NCBI GenBank assembly: GCA_015680685.1
Contig: MNCI01004648.1
Span: 204,676 to 268,675 of the forward strand
Reading direction: 5' to 3'
Length of the DNA: 64,000 nt
Source: Gnetum montanum
Taxonomy: Eukaryota; Streptophyta; Gnetopsida; Gnetales; Gnetaceae
The notes beneath the pieces were generated by a model. It saw only the letters and a list, made by a program, of their open reading frames with translations. It did no database searches and was not told the origin of the DNA. Shown here in pieces: positions 11,002 to 21,309 of this stretch (its first letter is position 1; each line of letters starts with the position of its first letter). The translations under genes and the position numbers were made by a program.

Positions 11002-13575
11002 TCAGTAACGGCATGTGCTAACATGCGTTGAGCTCAATGTTTGGTTTGAAGGGAGCTTTGAAGCCTTATTTGATGGGGAGGCGTTTAAAGGTTCAACCAC
11101 TTGTGGTTGTGAGGGCTTGGTTGAACTGTTGGTTCTGAAGAAAGGTCTTTTCTTCATACGATTGTCAGAACCAATAGCGAGTTGAGGATTAACAGCCCTT
11201 GTAGCATTGCGTTGTTGTGGTTGAGTAGGGAGTTCCCCTTGCATTGCTGGAGCAGATGGTAATGGAGCTATTGGTGTGAGAGTTGCGAATGGATTTGAAG
11301 AATGCTATGCTTGTGGGTTATCCTCCCTAGGAGAAGGAGTTCTATAATACTCATGAGCTTGGTAGTGATGTTGTGATGCAACGTGACTAACAAAGTCATG
11401 TGGGGAGATTGGATGCTGCACGTAGTAGCCATATGGGTCTGGTTGCTGATAGGGGTATTGTTTCCTTGGTGGTGGCATCCCCCATGACTATGGGTATTGC
11501 CACTGTTGATGTTGCTCAACAAGTTGTGGTGGAGTTCCACTTGGATAATATGTTGAAGGTTGGTGGAACTGCCTTGGGTTACCTTGGGGATAAGGTAACC
11601 ATCGAGGTGCTTGTCGTTTGTTAAGTTGTGGGTTCAGTGCATACACCCCAGACTCTTGTAGATGTGAGATCATTGGGCAACATCCCTTAGGATGGTCATA
11701 TTGGCATATCTCGCATCCACCATCATTGTCTGTGTCTAAATCCACAACCTCTTCTGTGATGGCCATTTTTCCCTTACCCTTGTTATGTGCATTGTCCACT
11801 TCTCTCTTTTTCTTTTTGTCATGGTCACTACCTCGCTCCCTAGACTCCTCTACAATTTTGAGAACAGTTTCAAACCTACTATCCAGGGAGTCCCACATTT
11901 GGTCTACCTTTGCCAATACTTCTATTGTCAACTTTTGGAGTGGCAAAGTTTTCCTATTCACCATCTCTTCGAGTGGTGACTCTTCTTCCTCCTCACAAAA
12001 TCTCACTCCCCTTTTTCAGAGGGAAGGATCTCGATTGTACTCTTTTGCACTTTCTCTCTTCTGTAGCTCACCTTCTTCCATGGCTACTTGCTATAGCAAT
12101 CTATGAATTTGATGAGGCCTAGGCTCTAATAATCTTCCTTAAGCATACATCCCAAGGGTTCTCTTTGTCTCATGCCTAAGTCCATCCACGAGATGGCGTA
12201 GTTGATCCCACTGCGAATAACCATGGCCAGGGCAACGATGTAATAGTGTGTAATAGTGGCCCATGGCAGCATCCAAGGGTTCATGATTTCCTTGCTTCCA
12301 TCCTTGGATGTGCTTTCGCAGGTTACACACTCGGGAGTACATTTGGTACTTATCATTAAACAGTTCTAACATTGTACTCCACCTTCGAATGGATTCTGGT
12401 TCTAAGGACCGGTACTAGCTTTTAGCTTCTTTCACTAGTGTCCTTGGGAACAACTTCAGTTTTTACCACTCATTTTCTATGTTTTGCAAGGCACATGCAT
12501 CATGGAATGCTTGTAAATGATTTTGAGGATTAGCGTTGTATCCCCCTTCAAATCATGGGATGTTGTTCATGTCTAACCTCTTGATCCTACTATCCTTTTG
12601 GTGCCTTGTTGGAACTCTTACGGCCTCCGTTATATCTAGTATGCTTCTAGTTGCGAGTAGGGGTTCTTCATGATCATCTCATTCATAGCATTTATGGTGT
12701 CTAAGCAGTTCCCTACTATCCCTTCTTCTATGCCTTGATTCCTTACAGTGCCCTCGTCCTCGTTCTCGACTGTCTCGTCGATGTTTTTCACTCTATTTTC
12801 CTTTATCCTCATGATTGGTTTCCTTATGACTGTGTTCAGACACTAAAAGAGAGGGTGAAGGTGACGATGAAGGTGAAGAAGAATGAGAACCATCGCCATG
12901 ATGGTGTTTTCTACCTTCTCTTCGGTGGTCTCATCCTTGATCGTGATCACGATCAGAACGTCCGCCCTTATTGTGCATTGGTGTTCCCTCGTTGAACACT
13001 TCATGTTTGTGGGTATCAGGACTAGGGTTGTGAATAGTGGAGTGGAGGTCCTAATACACCACCTCCTGACCATCATTAGGAGGAGGAACATTGTTTTGTG
13101 GGGAACCTGTTCAAGCAGGTTCACCATCCTCAATTTTGCTCAGGATGTGCAGAGCGTTATGGGACCATTTACCCTTCAAGGATGTATGGTATCTCTCTTG
13201 TCACAAGTCCCTTTGACATTGTGCTTCTGTGGAATGATAGTCCCTTGTGTCATGATTGCATACAATGTATTCTGCGTATAAAAGCGACATGCCTATTCGT
13301 GTGAAAGCACGAAGGAGCATGTTGGGAACTGATCGGTCTGGAGGCAACACTATGTTATCCTGCAAGTCTCTCCAATGTAGTTGTTCATCTTGGTGGAGAA
13401 TAAAGGTGAAGTCAGGTACATACTCATCGGAATGAGTATATAACACATGAAACTGTTGAGGAACTGGCGGATCTTGGTTACACGTATTATGTCGTCGATT
13501 GCCTCTTGTGTTAGTCCTAGGTGGTGAAGTGCTCTTATGCGAAGAAGAAGACATCTTTTCTTGTTCGGTGTGCAA
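11002..13575 (-). pseudogene. Gag polyprotein of the nested element, broken
   Basis: The N-terminus at 13575 begins MHTEQEKMSSSSHK and is Ser/Pro-rich. The capsid-like gag domain lies near 12620-12130, with FNDKYQMYSRVCNLRKHIQG and CPGHGYSQWDQLRHLVDGL; the second block resembles the common 'CPHHGL..W..v..F..GL' signature. A zinc knuckle CEICQYDHPKGCC occurs near 11725-11680 in the 11488-12006 frame. The C-terminal part (11244-11002) is Gln/Pro/Asn-rich. Gag would form the particle that packages the RNA. At least four frame changes or stops separate these pieces. Confidence 0.78.
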
Positions 13576-13676
13576 TGGACTGTTATCTTGTCTTTCTTTG
13601 ATTAACCCTAAGGGTCCGTTCTAGTGTTCCAATGATATGAATGATTTCCTATGTTCTACGCAGCGCACAAACAACT

Positions 13677-13698
13677 AAGTCCCCAGCAACTACGCCAA
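13677..13698 (-). other. Primer-binding site, tRNA-Asp type
   Basis: On the minus strand the bases after the 5' LTR read TTGGCGTAGTTGCTGGGGAC. This is close to the TGGCGCCGTTGCCGGGGA site used by many plant gypsy elements with tRNA-Asp. It confirms the orientation and the inner LTR edge. Confidence 0.75.
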
Positions 13699-14494
13699 TA
13701 ATGAGTGGCGAGGTACCCCTACACTCAACCATACGAATACAAGCATTTCACGCACGATCTGGTCGAACTCTAAGGACTAAGTGCTTACACACCTTAATGG
13801 AACACTCAGGGTTAATCAATCGTTGTCTTCCCAAACTTACTTGTATTATCACGGTTGTATGGTTAAGTAAGCTTGAGGTATGTGATTTTTATAGATTTTT
13901 TCTTTTTTTATGTATTATGCTAATAAGGAGAGGGAGAGAAAACTAAGTAGCTAACTTACATTAATTATTCATTAACTAGTTCCTAAGTGTTCCTAACACC
14001 AGTATCCATTCCCACTTGTCGTACGCATCCTGAACCAGTGCAACGTTGTTGGGATTACCAAATGCTAATCATTACTGGGTTACCAAGCACTACATGCATG
14101 CTTGAAGCGATCGTATTGAGTGTACTTAACTAAGAGGATTGAAGGTTCAGAGAAATATTAATTAACTAGGAAATCATTAAACATTCAACAATAGTTAATT
14201 ACTAATTAGCTTAATCTATATGCTACAAAGTTTATAATAAAATTCGTCTTTATTGCCGTACACAAATGTGTGCACAGGTACAAATTGCTCAAATAAAAAT
14301 CTGTTCACTCTATGACTCCTACTGTGGGCACACAGAAATTATTCTAACTCTGGAATGACTAAACTGTAAGAATCTAGCTAAGGGTCTAAGTCTAACTACT
14401 TGGGAACAAAGGGCACCGCCTCTTATTTATAGAAGATGAGGCAGGACACAATATCACGTATGGGACATCACGTACACGATATCACATCTCATCA
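13699..14494 (-). repeat. 5' LTR of the nested element
   Basis: It begins TAATGAG (a TG-to-TA change relative to 7336) and ends CTCATCA. The TATA box (complement of TTATTTATAGAAG, near 14423-14435) is kept. The U3 palindromes have decayed to forms such as CACAATATCACG and ACACGATATCACA, mostly by C-to-T and G-to-A changes. Confidence 0.87.
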
Positions 14495-14499
14495 TAATC

Positions 14500-15010
14500 A
14501 AAACAAGAAAATGATGTTACAATAAAGAGCAAATACAAATTCTCTTAGAGTAGCCAATGATGAATCTTTCAATGAATAGTGCTTTCACAATTCCCAATAT
14601 TTTCTCTTTGTGTTATAGCCTTAGAGAGTTTTCGAAAGCTCCTTGAAAATTTTGCAACAGCTATCAAACAACTAGTATAGATGTCTACTTCAAAGTTTGG
14701 ATGTCTATCTGAGAGTGGCTTGAATGTAGAAGAGACATTTATCTTTAAGTGTAGACATTTACCTATAGACATGTGCCTATAGACGTCTATCTTCCAAGAT
14801 AGACATCTATTGTTTTTTGTAGACATCCACTTCACTTTTGCAATTTGGGATCTAAGGCATTCCCTTGTCAATTTGACATCTTGGTAGTCTTTGAAACATC
14901 TTCGTTTGGCTTGTAGACTTCGTTTTCATCCATGCTCTCCTCTTGTCCATTTAATCTTCATTTTGACATCTCAACGTAGATCTTATTTTTGAAGTTTCAG
15001 ATCTCCATGT
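14500..15010. repeat. Array of TAGAYGTCTA-type palindromes in the gypsy gag-pol gap
   Basis: TAGATGTCTA occurs at 14678-14687, TAGACGTCTA at 14780-14789 and TAGACATCTA at 14800-14809. Degraded forms occur at 14699 and near 14753-14775. The last two start exactly 20 bp apart. The same motif with the same spacing recurs at 22276-22378. No coding function was recognised in the 500 bases. Confidence 0.55.
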
Positions 15011-15029
15011 GAAGATCTTGTTCATGGCC

Positions 15030-16260
15030 CTACAAAATTATCATTACACACATACAATCTACATTCTCCATTTTCTTTAAGGTTTTGACAGACCAAAAGG
15101 TCAACACCACCATCCACAAGGATGTGAATCCAGTAGTTATTGTCAATACATCTAGCACCAATTCTAAAAAATAACTTACTATTAAAATAGTTACTTACAT
15201 TAATGTTACTAAGGAAGATGCAACAAAGCTCAATCCCATCATTAATCCTCAATGCATAGTCATTTTCTTGGCTTGAGGTGTCTTCATCAACTTGTTTAAT
15301 GACTTGAACTTCTTTTTCCTTGCTAGCTTTGGCCTTCTAACACTTCCATTTCTTGTGATCAATTTCACCACAATTAAAGAATCTCATCTTTGATTTTCCA
15401 CCTTGGAGTCCTTCTTGGAGTTGTTTGTCTACTCATCCCTGTGCTTCTCTTGTTTATCTTCCTTGGCACTTGTCTTCTTCTTTGGACTTTTTGATTGATT
15501 TTACCCATTGGATTTCTTAACCTTGGAAGATTTTTGGCCTTTTCCAAAGCCATTGAGTTGCTTTTTATCCTTTAATGCTAGTTCAAAAGCTTCATCAAGT
15601 GTTTTTGGTTAATAGAAGCTAAGTTCTTATTGATACTTCCTCCTAAGACAACCAAGAAAATTATATGCCTATTTATATTTCCCTCAATGAACTCTTGTCA
15701 ACTAGAAAACCTTGCAAAATTCCACGTAGATTTTGTGCATACTTTTGTTACTTTACCTCAAGTATTTAAGCTTTTAGATAACTTCTTTCCTATGCTAGGT
15801 TTTATCAAATTTTTGCCTTAGCATGAATTGCATAAGTTGTCAATTTTTTATTGGTGTCCCACTATTTACCAAATAGGCTTGACTATTTATTTCCTATTAA
15901 AGTAGTATCATACATTCCAGCTTAGTTTCATCATATGTCATCCTTTGATGATGATCAACCTCTTCAAGCTCAAAATACTCATTACGAATCTTAAGTCAAG
16001 AGAGAGAAACTTTAGTTCCTTCCAAGCCATTGAAGAGTTTTACCTTAACATGGGCCATTATTAAGGCTTGTCTAAAAGCTCTAGCCAATGTGTACTCCAT
16101 ATCTTTAGCATAGGAAGAGATTATTAAATTAACAATGGAAGCAACCCCTAATAGAGGTCTTGATGCCACATCATGAATTCTCACATTATTCTCATGATTT
16201 GGAGCATGTAAACCATGAGAACTTGTAGGTGGAAATAGCATATGAGGTTTCCAAAAGTAG
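15030..16260 (-). pseudogene. Gag of the Ty3/gypsy element, broken
   Basis: The minus strand from 16241 gives DMEYTLARAFRQALIMAHVK, then VKLFNGLEGTKVSLSWLKI and NEYFELEEVDHHQ. The last block is the 'yF...v.d...v' region of gypsy gag. A Lys-rich linker (GFGKGQKSSKVKKS) and a CCHC knuckle (FFNCGEIDHKKWKC, about 15390-15345) follow. A second copy of the same gag lies on the plus strand at 30930-31850, which supports the reading. Gag packages the element RNA. Numerous stops are present. Confidence 0.75.
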
Positions 16261-16861
16261 GGTCCTTATAGCCATCATCATGGAAGGATATGGCTTAGCC
16301 AACTCTTGGAATGGTAGAAAGATTAGGAGAGGGACTTCTTGAAGATTCTTTATGCCTTGATGACTTCAATACAAGTGACTAGTTCTTCTTGGTCACCATT
16401 TAATCCAACCTTGTCATGATAGCATGAAAAGCCATCTTCATTTCCTTCATATCACTATTAAGAAATTACTTTGATTGCTTCTTTGATGCTAGGAGGTCTT
16501 TGCACATTGAGATTACAAGGGAAGTAATACCCACAAGAAAAGAAGTCTAATATACAAGTATCTACAAAATTTGTAAGGTACCCAAAATTGCCAGTCTTAG
16601 AAAAATACTATAATCACAAGTGTTGGAGTAAAACCCTATATATCAAAGCACAATAAGAGTAATGGTTATCCAAATCTAAGAAAATATGCAATACCTAGAA
16701 TAAAGATCCCTTGAAAGTGCAAAAATATGAATTCAAATACCCTAATTACATAAATCACAAATGATACAATCAATGTATAAGCAAAATGATATAAGATGCA
16801 ATCTAACCATTGCTTATTAATGATGATTGAAGTCTCCCTTGATGGATGTTCTCTAAGAAGC

Positions 16862-16880
16862 CAACACTCTAATACTAATT
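16862..16880 (-). other. Primer-binding site, initiator-tRNA-Met type, decayed
   Basis: Read on the minus strand after the 5' LTR, the bases are AATTAGTATTAGAGTGTTGG. This matches the canonical TGGTATCAGAGC site with G-to-A and C-to-T changes. Confidence 0.6.
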
Positions 16881-17636
16881 TGATGTGAAAAGCCACTCTT
16901 CCATAAGAAATGACCTCCAAGTTTGAGTTCACATCCAAACCTTAAGAAATTCTCATTCTAATCCATTATCAATAGCCAATGTAGAAAAGAACACATCACA
17001 ACTAGTATTATTAATGCACAAAGACAATAGTGAGGAGGAAAACATCCAAGAAAATGGTTGCAAATTCACCTCAAGACTCTCAATCCAAACATCAATGTCC
17101 ATTAAGCTTAATTGTGCATACAATAGACTCATAGCATATCCAATAGTGCTAAGTATCACATCTAATGGCTCAAACACTTATTTATAGTCATGGGAGATTA
17201 TCATGGACTTATTCTCGCTCTTGAACTTGATAAAAAATATATTTTAATAATACTATAAGTGCTTGTGAATCGTAGAAACTTGTGACTCTCATACTACAAT
17301 AGACTATAACTCACACTTATTTGCAACCTCCCAAATCGCAAATTCTAATAAAAAAATCCCATAGGTATTTGTAGATCGTAGTGCACTACAATTAAATAGA
17401 AATAGAATTGGGAAAATAGACTTTTACATAGTGTGAGACCTTGTGACTCATAGTTGCTTACACAATAGATTGTGATGGATTGTGAGCCACTGTTTGCTCA
17501 CAGTTGTGTATCATAATACAAAATTGACTCAAAACTAACTACAAAAATAAATTGACAAAGACTTAGATCTAAAATGTGATAAAAGACTATGAGATAAGAG
17601 TGGAAAGTAGGACAAACCATCATGATGCTCACATTA
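16881..17636 (-). repeat. 5' LTR of the Ty3/gypsy element
   Basis: It starts TGATGTG at 16881 and ends CACATTA at 17636, where the other copy has CACATCA. It aligns with 2814-3550 and contains one extra block of about 40 bases around 17035-17080. Confidence 0.85.
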
Positions 17637-18039
17637 GATGACAAGTGAGGTAATTCACTTACTTAGTCACTCCATATTCATCCCCTGTATAAGTAATCCA
17701 AAGGGGATGCATTTGGGGCTTTTTAAAAATATTTCAAAATCAAGTGATAGAGAGCTCATATTGAGTTCATTCTATTTGAGGCTTTATCAACTTTTATCTT
17801 AGTCTTTTTTGTGTTCATGAAAATTAATTGAATCAAGAGAAAAATTTATTAGTATTCATAAAATCATTATATTTGAATTAAAGATCATTCTTCATGTAAG
17901 GAGTGAGAATGAGATCCTAGATTCCATTATCTAAAGCTTTTCATATAACTTGCAAGTGAATCTTTAACTAAATTATTAGCTTTTACTATTTAGTATTAAA
18001 GAATCATATGTTGGCCTATCAATTTAATTAGTCAAATTA
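17637..18039. other. AT-rich flank, nothing recognised
   Basis: No gene, repeat pair or RNA signature was seen. Confidence 0.5.
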
Positions 18040-18140
18040 GAATTTTATGACTCAGCATTGTCTACCAAAATTGGACATGTAACTTGGATCTTACAAATCA
18101 AGAGTCTTACTACTAGGCTAACACCTTGTTATTTTCCCAA
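18040..18140 (-). repeat. Possible tRNA-derived SINE head
   Basis: On the minus strand the text includes GGTGTTAGCCTAGTAGTAAG, which resembles an RNA polymerase III A box with the usual TAGCCTAGTGGTTAAG form. About 35 bases later CAAGTTACATGTCC may be a decayed B box. No acceptor stem or tail was seen, so it is not a working tRNA gene. Confidence 0.38.
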
Positions 18141-18289
18141 GTTCAAACTGTCATGACAAAGATAACATTAATATATCATGATAGCTACCTATAATCTAAT
18201 GTTTCTCAAATGTATATGATTTTTTCCAATGGATCTAATTTTTCTAGAATTTCCCTATAGAGGATTTCATATTACTCCCAACTTCTTCA

Positions 18290-19080
18290 AACAATGTTGA
18301 AATTTTTGCTTCTTCTATCAATGCAAAAATTTTTGTTGATTCTCAAAATGTAGATTTACAAGCTATTGAGCAAAACTTGGTAACACCTTCTAGTAATATT
18401 GATGTAATTAAAACACCTAATTTTGTTTTTCCTAATAATGCATATGAGTCATTAATTACTAATGTTACATCATAATATGTGTTCATTTTAATTTTAGATT
18501 ACCTACCTCATATTTGAAGTTTCACTTTGCAATTAAGCGATGTAATGAAAAAACATGACATTCAAGTCCTTTGTGCTAGGTATTATTGTTACTTTTTTTC
18601 TACTTGTTGAGTTAGACAATGTTTCGATAATGCAATGTGCCCTAGATGTAGGATCTTTTATGTATAAACATCTGGTGCTAATCATTCATAAGTGGACTTA
18701 TGTCTATTCTAAAAATTCTAAAGTTCCATGTTTTGTCAAGCTATTTAACTTCCACTAATATTTTAGAAGTTGAGTAGAAAATTGTTAGTCTTATTTCTCT
18801 CATTAAACATATGAAATCTGTTTTTACAACATTCACTTTTCATAGATGCTTTTTTGTTGAAATCAATCTTCTTAATTGTGAAAAGGAATTGGTATTACCT
18901 GTAGTTGGAAAGACTCATATTTAGCCATAATCTTCATAATTATTGGAAATTTTGTCATTGTGAAAAACATAAAATGCTAAAGAGAAGAAAAAATATATTG
19001 AAGTTGAAGATTAAAAAAACAATCTAAAGTTGAAGTCATGAAAAATAAAATTAATATCAATAATAAGAATGATCTAGTGG
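18290..19080 (+). pseudogene. Decayed LINE ORF1 with DUF4283-like region
   Basis: In the 18555-18758 frame the residues FLLVELDNVSIMQCALDVG, SFMYKHLVLIIHKWT and VPCFVKLFNFH follow the pattern of the DUF4283 domain (F-L-V-x-F ... A-L-D-x-G-P-F ... L-x-I-x-x-W ... V-P-V-W-V-x-L-x-x-L). An upstream frame (18290-18475) encodes a Ser/Asn-rich segment like ORF1 N-termini. Lys-rich text follows to about 19080. This ORF1 binds LINE RNA in plant L1-type elements. No endonuclease or RT follows it, so only a fragment remains. It differs from families X and Y. Confidence 0.5.
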
Positions 19081-19639
19081 TAATAAAGAAACTATAAAAA
19101 ACAAAATATTCTATGAATGTTTTTACAGTACTATAAAAAATATTTATAAGATTAGATAGATAGCTTGTAAGACAAATGCTTCCTTATCTACCAAGAATAA
19201 CGTTGACTCAAAAGTTAAAACTCATGTTGACAAGTGGGTTATAGCTATTGATAAAGACTCTTGATGTAAGATCAATCATGATGAACAATATAATAGAGAA
19301 TTTATGCCATCATTTTCTATTAAATATTTCTTTTCTACAAAAGTTGGTATCTCTTCAAAACTTTCTATTGCTATCTCGAATCCTTTTGGTATTTTAAGTT
19401 CAAGCATGGATCTTGAAAGTAATGTAAATTTTGTTATGACTAGGATCATCCTTCTTACTAGTAGGTAATTTTTTTGTTACTATTTTTCAAAACATTATTT
19501 GTAAGATTGTACATCTAAGTAGACACCCATAAAATTATGAAGTTTTTTTCCATGTTATTTTTCATATCTTCTACTTAGTGTTAAGCATGTGATATTTGAA
19601 CTTTTTACTTATTATTAATAATATTGTTGGGATCTAATA
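19081..19639. other. No recognisable feature
   Basis: AT-rich DNA with frequent stops in all frames. Confidence 0.5.
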
Positions 19640-19679
19640 CCCCATCTCCCATATTAGGTATACATATTAAGATGCACTT

Positions 19680-19770
19680 ATGGTTGGTTACTAGTGATAG
19701 GTGGCTTAAATGGTTAGCTCATTGCCTTGTTAGGTAAGAGGTTATCAGTTTGAGTCATACTTGAGGTGTT
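19680..19770 (+). repeat. tRNA-like sequence, probable SINE or tRNA relic
   Basis: The text has an A-box-like GGCTTAAATGGTTAGCTCA, then CCTTGTTAGGTAAGAGG like a tRNA anticodon arm and variable region, then ATCAGTTTGAGTC, close to a B box. There is no matched acceptor stem or CCA-side sequence, and T-rich DNA follows. It could be a SINE head or an old tRNA insertion. Confidence 0.4.
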
Positions 19771-19779
19771 ATTATATTC

Positions 19780-20974
19780 CTTTATAATTTTTGTAATATA
19801 TCTTGTTGACTATAATTATAGTAATTTTTCTAGGCTCTTTCATTATTAAACCCATAGAACCTAACACTGAAATCCTTTCCTTGTATGGAGGTATTGTTCT
19901 AAGCAAATAATGCATGCATTCTTTGCCAACATGAAGGCATTGTTCTAAGCAAATCATGCATGCAATTATCATCACAAAATTAAATATTCCATCAAGAAAA
20001 ATTAGCAACTTCAATTCACCAAAAGAATAATAATTTCTTTTTTATTTAAAAACACCTTAAATAAGATAACGATGCTTATTTCTTAGGCACTCACCTGAGG
20101 CTAGATGCCATAGACCGAGCTCATCTTCTCCATCCCATAGGAACTACAAGATTGCCCAAGGGATGCCAAATCATATACCCTAATTCCATAAGCATAATGC
20201 ATAAGCTATTTACTCTAGTTAGGTAGAAAGGATTCAAATCATGTATCACTTGACTCGTTCATCATTGGAAGTTGGAGAGGTAGGAAGGGCATGCAATGAA
20301 AACTAATAGATGCCCTTGGTACTTTTTTCTTGAGTTGCAATTAGCGTTTAGCATGTTTGGGTTGACATAGGTTTATTAGCTAAAGCAGACCACCCACTCA
20401 TTCTTTGAATTAGCTTATTGTAATCTTTATAGTTGCTAGGAAAATGAGTAACATGTAATGCAACAAAGCTTACATTAGTTGTGACAATACCATTTCATAT
20501 GTATTCATATACACTACTAGCTATGATTGGCCAATGGAACAACAATCTTTCTTCATAATTATATATAGCAGTATGGTATGATCCTCCATTTGGGATAACC
20601 CTAGGGTCATCTAAAGGTCAAACCACTTGGCTATGAGGCTTTCTCAGGAGATGTGTTATATTTTCATTTCCATCTATTAGAAAGAGTAGCTAAATGGTCA
20701 AAAGCATTTCATCCTATGTGTTCATATAAGCTACATTTATATAGCTACATGAGTCACTTGTCATCTAACGGTTGCAATGTGTTGGAAAATTTTGATTGAT
20801 GTATGTATGTCCATATTAATGATCATTCCCCTCGATATTAAAGTTGTTTCATCATTGTACCTAGACGTAAAGCTTGATTTTATGTGTAGAATATCATGTC
20901 ACTTTTTGAAACTTTGTTTAGAATCCAACTTATTGCTTAATATTGATGTGTTCAATGGATTAGCTAAGCAATAG
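19780..20974. other. No recognisable gene
   Basis: Short open frames only. A near-repeat of a phrase containing GCATTGTTCTAAGCAAAT (near 19890 and 19930) is the only structure noted. Confidence 0.5.
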
Positions 20975-21138
20975 ATTAGGAAACAACTAGATGACACACC
21001 TCCGCCTAATGGCCTAAGTTGCTATGAGCATTTACTCGATGATCCATTATGCAAAGGTATGTGGTTAGAGTTGAAAGGTTCCAACAAGGCAGGGAATGTC
21101 CTTTTGCCTCTTCGACTAATTGCTCGCATCAAAGTTTA
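20975..21138 (+). pseudogene. Unrecognised coding-like fragment (possible exon relic)
   Basis: After an AG at 20973-20974, one frame stays open for 54 codons to a TAG. It reads like ordinary globular protein: QLDDTPPPNGLSCYEHLLDD, then KGMWLELKGSNKAGNVLLPL and RLIARIKV. Composition and codon use look more gene-like than the surroundings. No start codon or partner exon was recognised, and I cannot name the family. It may be a relic of a host gene or a captured exon. The flanking stops suggest it is dead. Confidence 0.3.
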
Positions 21139-21280
21139 GGTTTTTTTCTGCATTTCTAACAATCAGGTTTTTTTCACAAGATCATAGTAAGACTGTGTGG
21201 CTTGTGTTCAAGAGTGTCTAAGTGTTTATGCTGTTAGTTACTAGGTGCAAAAAATATGATTATTAATATTGTATAGTATA

Positions 21281-21309
21281 TTATACATACCTACATACAT
21301 ACATACATA
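21281..21309. repeat. CATA tetranucleotide microsatellite
   Basis: About six slightly imperfect CATA/CCTA units precede AAAATATC. Confidence 0.8.

Larger units (their letters stand above)
7336..14494 (-). mobile_element. Nested LTR retrotransposon with gag-protease only (likely non-autonomous)
   Basis: Two LTRs (7336-8150, 13699-14494) enclose 5.5 kb. The flanks CAATC (7331-7335) and TAATC (14495-14499) match at four of five bases and look like the target duplication. A tRNA-Asp-type primer-binding site lies beside the 5' LTR. Gag (13575 to about 11000) and an aspartic protease (about 10935-10420) are recognisable on the minus strand. The 2.2 kb after the protease holds no reverse transcriptase, RNase H or integrase motif. 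It therefore probably depended on enzymes from a relative. The gag and PBS types fit Ty3/gypsy, Athila/Tat side; that placement is inference. Confidence 0.85.
2814..17636 (-). mobile_element. Ty3/gypsy LTR retrotransposon, decayed, carrying a nested element
   Basis: Two similar LTRs (2814-3550 and 16881-17636) bound the element. Flanking 5-mers GGTGA (2809-2813) and GATGA (17637-17641) look like a target-site duplication with one change. On the minus strand the order is 5' LTR, primer-binding site, gag with zinc knuckle, protease/linker, reverse transcriptase, RNase H, integrase, polypurine tract, 3' LTR. Integrase after RNase H is the Ty3/gypsy order. Removing the nested insertion (7336-14494) leaves about 7.7 kb, a usual size. 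Every frame is broken by stops and frameshifts, so it cannot make its own proteins. LTR divergence is high, so the insertion is old. Confidence 0.88.
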
